64,000 nucleotides of DNA from a virus. Position numbers and translations under genes: made by a program. Location: positions 48,402 through 112,401 of the IMG/VR virus record IMGVR_UViG_3300025141_000036. One strand, 5' to 3'. Under the pieces are notes generated by a model, which saw only the letters and a list, made by a program, of their open reading frames with translations, was not told the origin of the DNA and did no database searches. Below, one piece after another: positions 32,929-39,713 of this stretch. Each line of letters starts with the position of its first letter. Within the stretch, counting starts at the first letter, position 1.

Positions 32929-33911
32929 TACTTAAGCCTTAAGCGAAGTTTTTTATTACTCTTTAAAACTTTACGGATGCTCTCTTTCAAACTACCGGTT
33001 TCCAAAAGAGCATCTTCAGGAGAAGCTCCATCATCTGCTTTCTCAGAGGTAGCAGCATCTTCGCTAGCTTCGTCTTCTGTAACAAGCCCTGATGGATCTC
33101 TGTCTTCGTGGCCAACCAACTTATCTTTTCGATTGCGATGCTCATCTTTTCGATCATCTTCATAGTCATCGTGATCATACTCAGCCTCGTCGCGGTCGTG
33201 GTCACGATCACCCTTGAGAGCCCTTAAGTGTCTTTCTATTTCTTTGATATGATCATCATCAGCATGTTCATTTTTCCAATTATTCCAAGCTTCGTCTTCG
33301 CCGCTGTCTTCTTGAAGCGCTTCGCCTTTATCCAGAGCAGAAGTTTCTTCTTTTTCTTCTTTCTCTGTTCCAGTAAAAGCAGCGGGGGATTTTCCCCAAT
33401 CATCTGTTTTATCTTCTTTAAGAATCCCAAATCTCTTCATAAGAAGTTGATTGAGTTCGTTATTTTTCCATTCATTTAATGACATTTCTTGTTTCTCCTT
33501 AAGTTTAAGATTGTCTTCGTATTCTCTAAAGTATCCGTTGCCTAATTTCATGGCTTCGTCTTCTAAATCTTTAAGATCTTTGTTTTTTAAATAGTATCCA
33601 GGCCCAGAGTATCCTCCAACATCTAGTCTACCTTCTTCGTTTTGCCAATGGTGGATTAATTCATGGGCAATAGATCGAAGCATGTCCTTTGGGTGTCTCC
33701 CATCGGTATAAACATGGATTTGGATACTATTAGGGTCATAATATGCCGTCTTTCCCAGGATATTATCTTCGTTTGAAGGTTCTGAGTCAAAAACCATTAT
33801 CGGCGGCTTATTAAAGCCGATTTTATTGTGCATATGAGAGTATAAACCTTGCACATGATCTTCTAAATCACTTAAATCTATGTTAGCTGGGTTTTTTATC
33901 ATGCAAGGCAT
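32928..33911 (-). CDS. HExxH metalloprotease-like protein with acidic tail
   Basis: 327 residues. The N-terminal domain contains SIAHELIHHWQNEEG near residue 86, a SprT/gluzincin-like zinc site, with a distal E in DEAMKLGNGYF. A short helical linker MSLNEWKNNELNQLLMKRFG follows, then an extremely acidic low-complexity region (residues 170-300) with repeated H/D/E clusters, ending in the basic SLKESIRKVLKSNKKL. Protease plus tail could be a packaged maturation factor. The function is not established. Confidence 0.75.
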   Translation of the reverse strand: MPCMIKNPANIDLSDLEDHVQGLYSHMHNKIGFNKPPIMVFDSEPSNEDNILGKTAYYDPNSIQIHVYTDGRHPKDMLRSIAHELIHHWQNEEGRLDVGGYSGPGYYLKNKDLKDLEDEAMKLGNGYFREYEDNLKLKEKQEMSLNEWKNNELNQLLMKRFGILKEDKTDDWGKSPAAFTGTEKEEKEETSALDKGEALQEDSGEDEAWNNWKNEHADDDHIKEIERHLRALKGDRDHDRDEAEYDHDDYEDDRKDEHRNRKDKLVGHEDRDPSGLVTEDEASEDAATSEKADDGASPEDALLETGSLKESIRKVLKSNKKLRLRLK

Positions 33912-33918
33912 AGTCTAA

Positions 33919-34221
33919 TTAGTCCTCTAAATCCGATTTTTTCACTAAAATAAGGCTTATTTTAACAGGGTTTGAGTGCCCAAAAGGCAATATCTCGGCT
34001 ATTTTGATGTCTCTTTTGTCCAATTTACCGGTGTATATGGACAGTAAGACACCGTATTTGTAGTTTCGAGTCACATTTTCGTCTGTATGTTCCCATCCTG
34101 GCCACCTAACTATCTCTCCAACCTCGAATTTTAGCGTTTGAGAGTCCCCCAAGACCTTATTCTTGAGTTTTTCGAGCATTTCTTTGCTCAATTTAAGGAT
34201 TCGCGCCTGAATCGCGTCCAT
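33919..34221 (-). CDS. Small protein with GEIV/SH3-like domain
   Basis: 100 residues from the ATG at 34221. An upstream in-frame stretch lies within the glyoxalase-fold gene. A helical N-terminus (MDAIQARILKLSKEMLEKL) precedes VGEIVRWPGWEHTD, NYKYGVLLSIYTG and a beta-rich remainder ending ILVKKSDLED. The V-G-E-I-V ... Y-G-V-L-L pattern recalls the GDLV family of the right-hand array, as a fused domain. It overlaps the upstream gene by 29 bases. Confidence 0.7.
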   Translation of the reverse strand: MDAIQARILKLSKEMLEKLKNKVLGDSQTLKFEVGEIVRWPGWEHTDENVTRNYKYGVLLSIYTGKLDKRDIKIAEILPFGHSNPVKISLILVKKSDLED

Positions 34222-34516
34222 AATAGATGAATTCCAAGCAGTTTCCATAAGGATCCAGCAAATAGCAGCCGATAGAGCCGTCTCTATGGTGTATAATGTG
34301 ACCATTTTCTGGAAAATCCTCCATTTTATCTACAAAAACACCAATATGGGAGTGTTCATAGTGTTTTTCATCGATAAGAGATAGAAAAGTATTATCTAAT
34401 TGTAATCTTTTGTAAGAGTTCGTCTCATAAACCACTTTTGAGCCGAGTTTTTTACAATACCAGGCGCTTGCTGCATTAATATCGGATACTTTGATGGCAA
34501 TATGGTCTATTTTCAC
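34193..34516 (-). CDS. Glyoxalase/VOC-fold protein
   Basis: 107 residues, one VOC module: KIDHIAIKVSDINAASAWYCKKLG gives the first betaalphabeta unit with metal-ligand H, HSHIGVFVDKMED the second H, and LLDPYGNCLEFIYY the glutamate near the end. The family includes glyoxalase I, dioxygenases and antibiotic-binding proteins, and which one cannot be told. It overlaps neighbouring genes at both ends (4 and 29 bases). Confidence 0.85.
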   Translation of the reverse strand: MKIDHIAIKVSDINAASAWYCKKLGSKVVYETNSYKRLQLDNTFLSLIDEKHYEHSHIGVFVDKMEDFPENGHIIHHRDGSIGCYLLDPYGNCLEFIYYGRDSGANP

Positions 34517-34878
34517 GAACCACTCAGTTTTTCGAGCATTTGAATGACCATTTCATCGCTCATATTGACATCTGCGGAGTCAATAGGGTCATTTTCAGGC
34601 CCAACATAGTCATATGCCCCCTCTTCCATTCCGTATTCAACGTAATGTTTAACAGTTTTAAGATAATCCGCGGCCTTTGTCAGTTTTGCTTGCACCCACG
34701 ACTCTAGTTGAGTAGTATCGGCAAGCATTTCACTTAATTCTCGCGCATATGTTTCCATATCTTGGAGTTGGCGTTTAGCCATGGCCCCCTCTTCATCAAT
34801 TTCAGGCTGCATTGGCCCTTGGGCCATAGCACATTCTTCTAAAATGATTTGTGTAAGTCGTTTTTTGCTAATTTTCAT
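34513..34878 (-). CDS. Small protein with capsid-targeting-like leader
   Basis: 121 residues, starting MKISKKRLTQIILEECA, the same leader pattern as in other proteins here. The remaining sequence is helical: AMAKRQLQDMETYARELSEML and QLESWVQAKLTKAADYLKTV, a combination that I recall as common in marine T4-like phages. It is probably a virion-associated structural or internal protein. It shares 4 bases with the VOC gene. Confidence 0.8.
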   Translation of the reverse strand: MKISKKRLTQIILEECAMAQGPMQPEIDEEGAMAKRQLQDMETYARELSEMLADTTQLESWVQAKLTKAADYLKTVKHYVEYGMEEGAYDYVGPENDPIDSADVNMSDEMVIQMLEKLSGS

Positions 34879-34883
34879 GTTTT

Positions 34884-35024
34884 TTATTCCTTCAAGAACG
34901 CAATGTAGAACAAAAGTAGCATAATCATAAACAATTCTTCAAAAACTGCTACTCCTAACATGGTAAATAGAAAAATAATGGTTATTTTGATCAAATGAAA
35001 AATTTTTTCTTCTTGGTGTTGCAT
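34884..35024 (-). CDS. Membrane microprotein
   Basis: 46 residues: a charged start MQHQEEKIFHLIK, a long hydrophobic helix (ITIIFLFTMLGVAVFEELF, continuing into MIMLLLFYIAF) and an end LKE. Coding status is supported by the TAATG overlap with the preceding gene and by its fit between two genes 5 bases apart. Such single-pass peptides can be holin- or inhibitor-like, without a motif to decide. Confidence 0.65.
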   Translation of the reverse strand: MQHQEEKIFHLIKITIIFLFTMLGVAVFEELFMIMLLLFYIAFLKE

Positions 35025-35362
35025 TAATTAAACCCCATAAATTCAATTTGGTCTTTAAAGACCTTTAAAATTACTCCGATTTGCCATGTATGATGAGAAT
35101 AAACATAGCACCTCTCTTTATCATCATCAGCCCAGGGCATTAGATAGTATTCTTTATCACGAGGGACAGCAATGTGGATCTTATCATTGACAGAATAACA
35201 AAAAATAATTCCATTTCCCTTAAATCTTACAGGTGGTAATAAGGTTCCGTCATCTTGGTGTAGGAGTTTTGCAAGCTTTAGGGCTAATTTTTCGGGATTT
35301 TTATATAAATATTCCCGTAATTTTGCTTGACTTTTAATTCCGCTATTCTCCGCCGCCACCAT
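35024..35362 (-). CDS. Hypothetical protein
   Basis: 112 residues from the ATG at 35362, chosen for the GGAGG site five bases upstream. Other in-frame starts at 35374 are possible. A helical N-terminus (SQAKLREYLYKNPEKLALKLAKLL) leads to a beta-rich half with FKGNGIIFCYSVNDKIHIAVP and YYLMPWADDDKERCYVY. No family is recognised. The start lies inside the Gly/Asp-rich end of the HAD-Nudix gene. Confidence 0.7.
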   Translation of the reverse strand: MVAAENSGIKSQAKLREYLYKNPEKLALKLAKLLHQDDGTLLPPVRFKGNGIIFCYSVNDKIHIAVPRDKEYYLMPWADDDKERCYVYSHHTWQIGVILKVFKDQIEFMGFN

Positions 35363-36608
35363 CGCCGCCTCCATCTCCAAAATCTACAGGACTGTGCCCA
35401 CCAGAGCCTCCATAAGGCCAAGTAGACCACCCGGTCGACCCTTTATTGCTTGTTTTTCTCTTATTTTTGCGTTTTTTCTTTCTTTTCTTCTTTCTTTTTT
35501 CATCTAAGTCGTAAAGAAATTTTATTTTTATTTTTGGACGGGTCTTTTCCTCCTTTTCTTCCCCAATCGGCCCCCATCCACCACCGGGAGCACCCGGAGG
35601 CGCTGATTTTCCTAAAGGTTTCTTAACATTCTTATAAGGCGAACCACCTGTGCGTCCTTGTCCCGTTAATTCTTTAAAATCTTTAGGATAATCCTTCAAT
35701 CTTTGGGAAACTTTTTGATAATCTCGAGATTCAAAGACTAAATGTTTCTCTTGAATCATCAAGTTGACCGCATTTGTTAAATTTTCCGTCGCCCCTTCAG
35801 CAGATTGTAATTTATGCTCAACTTCTCGAATGTCACCACAGAAATAATCAGACAATTCCCACTGTAGCTGAACGGCGCCAACTAATTCTTCGCAAGAATA
35901 TGGAACATAAGAGAGATAGTAATGCACTAATTTTTTTTTATTTTGCCAGAACGTCTCCAAGCTGTCTAAATATTGGAGATTTGTGATTTTTAGTTGCATT
36001 TCTTCATTAACTTCCCTCCACAAAGCAAACTCGGGCAACTCCCCTACCATCAGGTGACCTCCGGCCGCATCCCATTCATGAGAGTCTGATCGCTGAACTA
36101 TAACAAACTTGTTGTCATTGGTAATTATAATTCCTTTTGCAACCTCTTCTGTGTCGGATAGAAGGGAATCTGCATTAATAACTTTGATATTAAAATCCGA
36201 ATGGAGATGTTGGAAGGCTTCGATAGCTTCGAGTTCTTCGGGGTTGTCTTCATAGTGCAAAGAGGAGCCTAATTCGTAAAGTTTTTGTGCTTTTTTATCT
36301 CCGTTTGTGTAAAAGATGCCATCTACTTTAACGCCCAGCCCATCGAGCATAGACTTTACTGATGATTGTGGATTTTCAAGAGCTGCATTGCGTGAGGTGA
36401 CTACTAAGACAGTCACGCCTTCTTGCTCTTTAAATTTTTTAATCCTGGAAATAATAGCAGGATTTATTCCTCCAAATTGATATTGGACCTCTAGACCATC
36501 ATTTTTATTTTCGAATGACTTTACAATCGTGTTGTCAAAATCAAATGTAACCACCGTTCCATTTTTGTTTTCGTTTAATTTCTTCATTTTATCTAAAAGA
36601 TCTTTCAT
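35343..36608 (-). CDS. HAD phosphatase-Nudix hydrolase fusion with basic tail
   Basis: 421 residues from the ATG at 36608. Residues 20-145 form a HAD-like domain (VTFDFDNTIVKSF as motif I, VVTSRNAALENP as motif II, EDNPEELEAI as motif III). Residues 155-290 are a Nudix domain with a complete Nudix box: GHLMVGELPEFALWREVNEE fits Gx5Ex7REUxEE. A long low-complexity tail follows, first G/P-rich (KSAPPGAPGGGWG), then strongly basic (KKKRKKKRKNKRK), then Gly/Asp-rich at the end. The pairing suggests house-cleaning of phosphorylated or nucleotide metabolites. The tail may bind nucleic acid or the capsid. Confidence 0.88.
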   Translation of the reverse strand: MKDLLDKMKKLNENKNGTVVTFDFDNTIVKSFENKNDGLEVQYQFGGINPAIISRIKKFKEQEGVTVLVVTSRNAALENPQSSVKSMLDGLGVKVDGIFYTNGDKKAQKLYELGSSLHYEDNPEELEAIEAFQHLHSDFNIKVINADSLLSDTEEVAKGIIITNDNKFVIVQRSDSHEWDAAGGHLMVGELPEFALWREVNEEMQLKITNLQYLDSLETFWQNKKKLVHYYLSYVPYSCEELVGAVQLQWELSDYFCGDIREVEHKLQSAEGATENLTNAVNLMIQEKHLVFESRDYQKVSQRLKDYPKDFKELTGQGRTGGSPYKNVKKPLGKSAPPGAPGGGWGPIGEEKEEKTRPKIKIKFLYDLDEKRKKKRKKKRKNKRKTSNKGSTGWSTWPYGGSGGHSPVDFGDGGGDGGGGE

Positions 36609-36628
36609 AATTTTATTCCTATTATAAC

Positions 36629-36657
36629 AATATAACATATTTTAGGCATTTTGTCAA
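36629..36657 (-). promoter_or_regulatory. Sigma70-type promoter
   Basis: Minus-strand TTGACA (36657-36652), 17-base spacer, TATATT (36634-36629) with TGT upstream of the -10. Its -35 overlaps the stop codon of the previous gene. The HAD-Nudix gene starts at 36608. Confidence 0.9.
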
Positions 36658-37172
36658 CGCTTAAAACGCACTTTTATCCTCTTTCTGTGGGGCTTTTCGT
36701 TTAATGTCTTAAGATACTCTTCTCTTTCTTTGTAGCCATCAAATTCATCCACCTGAGGGCCCAATCCGTAAGTAAGAAGCCCACCAGTTGAATACATTTC
36801 TTCCAACTCTTCTTCTTTTTCGGTTAATTTTCTTCCAATTTTTTCAAAAGCGTCACCAGGAACGTCAAAAGCAGAACTGGGGGCAACCATGGGAGGCAAA
36901 TCAGGAGGTAAATCCTTTGTCATCTCTGGCGCTAGTCCATCTGAAACCAACTTATCTGGATCATCTCTGGTGGTCCCCACTGAACCAACAAGACCTCCTC
37001 CCCCCGCAGCTGATATTTCCTCTATTTGCTCTTCCTTCTTCGGACCAGAGCACATTTCTTCAGCTTCGGCCTGTTCTAGACCCTTCGGTCGGTCTGCGTC
37101 TGGTTTTTTCATCGCACACATATATTTTCTTTGTTTATCAGAGTAAACTTCTCTTATTATTTTTACTTTCAT
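36654..37172 (-). CDS. Hypothetical protein with short leader
   Basis: 172 residues from the ATG at 37172 (MKVKIIREVYSDKQRKYMC). The first 25 residues are a basic leader like that of neighbouring proteins. Mostly disordered after that: a glycine-rich centre (SAAGGGGLVGSVGT) and proline-rich stretch (TKDLPPDLPPMVAPSSAF), then a helical acidic end with GLGPQVDEFDGYKEREEYL and a basic tail RKRIKVRFKR. A virion-internal role is a guess. Confidence 0.65.
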   Translation of the reverse strand: MKVKIIREVYSDKQRKYMCAMKKPDADRPKGLEQAEAEEMCSGPKKEEQIEEISAAGGGGLVGSVGTTRDDPDKLVSDGLAPEMTKDLPPDLPPMVAPSSAFDVPGDAFEKIGRKLTEKEEELEEMYSTGGLLTYGLGPQVDEFDGYKEREEYLKTLNEKPHRKRIKVRFKR

Positions 37173-37209
37173 GAAGACGTACCTCACAATAAATAGTAGA
37201 GGAACTAGG

Positions 37210-37725
37210 TTAATCTGGGATCCAAAATTTTTCTCCACCAAACTCAAGAAGTGGGTGCATTATATGTCCTGATTTTTCTACATGACTCATTCCAAACGCA
37301 TGACCTAATTCATGTTCCAAAAGACGGGGCTTAAATTTGTGTTCGTTAGGTAAAACAATCTCAGCAGACATCATTTTGTTTAAAATTGTTAATCTTGAGG
37401 TTATAGCGTAAGTGTTTGGCAACAGTTCCCCCTCGGCCCTTATAAAAATTATCCCCTCGGACCACCGACCTTTACTGCAGATTTGATTATCTCTGTCCCA
37501 ATGCACGTAGTCCACAACGTATCCTCTTAATCCCCACCATTCTACGGCTTTATGAACTCGATAGTTGGTTACCTGACTATCGGGGCATACAACAATAATA
37601 GGATTATCATCCCATGCGGCAATAATGAATTTACTTTCCTCCCAAGTAACTTTCAAGTAGCTCCCTCCGATAAACCCAATAAGCCCAGAAAACAAAAGCC
37701 ACCAATGATAATAATTTTTTAACAT
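37210..37725 (-). CDS. Membrane-anchored metzincin-type protease
   Basis: 171 residues. Residues 8-24 form a signal anchor (WLLFSGLIGFIGGSYL). The zinc motif is EHELGHAFGMSHVEKSGHIMHP near residue 137, i.e. HExxHxxGxxH with a Met-turn (GHIMHP), diagnostic for metzincins such as matrixins. It should act in the periplasm. It overlaps the lipoprotein gene by 7 bases, so the two envelope proteins are made together. Confidence 0.88.
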   Translation of the reverse strand: MLKNYYHWWLLFSGLIGFIGGSYLKVTWEESKFIIAAWDDNPIIVVCPDSQVTNYRVHKAVEWWGLRGYVVDYVHWDRDNQICSKGRWSEGIIFIRAEGELLPNTYAITSRLTILNKMMSAEIVLPNEHKFKPRLLEHELGHAFGMSHVEKSGHIMHPLLEFGGEKFWIPD

Positions 37726-39302
37726 CCCCAGATACCATATTCGATAGTAATGGTCTGGCTAGGTTGTGGAATAGAATTCTCATCGAATACAACAGAATTA
37801 GAAACGGGGTCGTAAGACCATCCGGTAGTTATTTGACCATTAACGCTTACAATTATAGAGGATTCAATAGGATCCGGCTCATCCAAAGCAAAAGTGCTTC
37901 GAACAGTAACTGTGTTTGCAAGGTCTTGCATTTGATTTCCCCAATCAGTGGCACAAATGGAATACCAATCCCCACCATAACGCTGGGTCATCTCATAATA
38001 GCCTGAACCAAACCCAACACTTCTATGATAGAACCCGTTATTCCAAGTACAGCCTGATGGGTAGTCGCCAATTACTCCAAAGTGCCGCATCATATCAACG
38101 TTAGGCTTAAGAGTATCAAAGAAACTAGTGTAAGCAGTCCAAGTTCCTATACTAAAGTCTGGCTCGTCTGAGACATAAATAATAACTAACGTAGCATCGT
38201 TCCGCCAAAAAGAAGTTCCCGGTGCGGCACCAGTATCATAGTCAGTATTCTGAAGCGCTCTGTGTGCCATTTCAATACCTTTTTCATAAGCAGACCCGCC
38301 GATGCTGATTAAACTGATAGTTCCTTGAGCCCAATCAACAGCGTTAGTGTTAGTGTTATCAATCCAACATACTACACCTGAACATTGGAAAAATCCTCGA
38401 TCTGTTGTGATAAATCCTAGATGAAAGTCTGCCCCGGTAGCCAAAAACACATTCATAAAGGATGTCATTTGATTAGAGAGTTCCTGTTGGAACATAGACA
38501 TGGAACCGGAGTTATCGATAACAAAAATAATATCTAAAATAGGGATTTCTTCTTGAACATGGGTTTGTGTAATGAACTGCTCGAAGACACCTTCTCCATA
38601 TTGTACAATTTCGACTTCTGGGGTTAAAGGATCATCCCCTCTTACGGTAATAACGCTGTCGTCAATCCCCGTGTCATCGGGGATGTAGGAGACAAGGAAA
38701 TCTACCTCTTGATTTGGTTCCAAGTTCCATGGTGGAGGAGGCAAAGAGCCAAATTCCATAAGAATGTCCACGGGCTGAGTTACCATCTGTGACACACTAT
38801 CAACTGTAAGAGGAAGATTGCCATCATTTCTGATTGTTATTCTCTCTTCATTATCACAGCCCATTGAAATAGTTCCATAATCGAACGTGAGAGGCTCCAC
38901 AGTCATTACAGGGGCATCACCACTCCCGAGGATTAGAACTTCAATCTGAGGGCTCTCATCGTCGTTAGAAACGACTTCTATAAGACCACCATTATTCTCA
39001 TATGTTTGAGGCTCATAATAGACGTCTATTTGAATTCCTTCTCCGGGTTGCAGTTCCCAATCTTCTGTCACATCATGATCAATGCTAAACCTGTCATTTC
39101 CCGCAATAAGTAAAAGGGGATCGAGTATTAATACCTCATCCCCTGCATTTACAATTGTTAATTCTTCTACGCCGGTCTCTTCGCCCGATCTTATGTTGCC
39201 AAAGTCAATAATCTCCGGCAAAACCACAATCTCAGGTTGTGGATCCTGCATTTTTGTCAATGTTATGTCTTGACAGCCTAATAAAACTCCTAATAAAAAC
39301 AT
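37719..39302 (-). CDS. Lipoprotein with two Hydin/ASPM-like repeats and VWA domain
   Basis: 527 residues. A very short signal with lipobox LLGC (Cys10) starts it; the frame is closed by a stop just before the ATG, so the shortness is real. Two Ig-like repeats follow (PEIIDFGNIRSGEE with TIVNAGDEVL, then PLTFDYGTISMGC with TIRNDGNLPL), of the choice-of-anchor D type. From residue 245 comes a VWA domain: FVIDNSGSMSMF has the DxSxS metal site, and VIIYVSDEPDFS a later acidic site. Similar lipoproteins are common in Myxococcota-like bacteria. In a phage it could bind host envelope or block superinfection, inferred only. Confidence 0.85.
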   Translation of the reverse strand: MFLLGVLLGCQDITLTKMQDPQPEIVVLPEIIDFGNIRSGEETGVEELTIVNAGDEVLILDPLLLIAGNDRFSIDHDVTEDWELQPGEGIQIDVYYEPQTYENNGGLIEVVSNDDESPQIEVLILGSGDAPVMTVEPLTFDYGTISMGCDNEERITIRNDGNLPLTVDSVSQMVTQPVDILMEFGSLPPPPWNLEPNQEVDFLVSYIPDDTGIDDSVITVRGDDPLTPEVEIVQYGEGVFEQFITQTHVQEEIPILDIIFVIDNSGSMSMFQQELSNQMTSFMNVFLATGADFHLGFITTDRGFFQCSGVVCWIDNTNTNAVDWAQGTISLISIGGSAYEKGIEMAHRALQNTDYDTGAAPGTSFWRNDATLVIIYVSDEPDFSIGTWTAYTSFFDTLKPNVDMMRHFGVIGDYPSGCTWNNGFYHRSVGFGSGYYEMTQRYGGDWYSICATDWGNQMQDLANTVTVRSTFALDEPDPIESSIIVSVNGQITTGWSYDPVSNSVVFDENSIPQPSQTITIEYGIWGC

Positions 39303-39356
39303 TCATAAGTCCCCCGTCTATAAGTAACTAGGGGGCCATAGACAGATTTGGAATTT

Positions 39357-39713
39357 TTATTTCATGTATTCTACGGCAAGATTGTTTTCTAGCAACAGAT
39401 CGTTGATACTTTTTTCACTTTTTTCATCATCCTCGATGTGCCAGATGGTTGCAAGATATCTACCGTACTTTCCTTTCTTATGAGACTCAACATAAATCTC
39501 TTTTCCTAAACACTTTTCCCTAACGTAATCTCGAGCTCGCCGGGCGTAACTTTTAGTTTCTTCCGTTCCTCCCCGTAATTCGGGGGTGTCTATTCCTAAA
39601 AGACGAAGTTTAATGTTACGGAGGACAACCGAAAACCCAAGATCAAGGTCAACAGTTAGAGTATCTCCATCATAGACACTTGTTACGGTCGCCTTATAAA
39701 TGTAGAGGTTCAT
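39357..39713 (-). CDS. Thermonuclease-like (SNase) protein
   Basis: 118 residues, the full staphylococcal nuclease fold: ATVTSVYDGDTLTVDLDLG (calcium-binding D), LRLLGIDTPELRGG (catalytic R and D), and KGKYGRYLATIW (second R). There is no signal peptide. The family cleaves DNA and RNA. In a phage a role in host nucleic acid degradation is likely. It overlaps the 648-residue gene by 4 bases. Confidence 0.9.
   Translation of the reverse strand: MNLYIYKATVTSVYDGDTLTVDLDLGFSVVLRNIKLRLLGIDTPELRGGTEETKSYARRARDYVREKCLGKEIYVESHKKGKYGRYLATIWHIEDDEKSEKSINDLLLENNLAVEYMK

Noticed and set aside
24909-36986. Long plus-strand ORFs over the low-complexity genes (for example 25090-25551, 26959-27372, 36788-37174)
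   Set aside because: They are antisense to well supported minus-strand genes, lack ribosome sites and have biased low-complexity composition.
39303-39356. Terminator in front of the lipoprotein gene
   Set aside because: The CCCCC/GGGGG inverted repeat has an imperfect stem and no T-run in the minus direction; it remains an unassigned inverted repeat.
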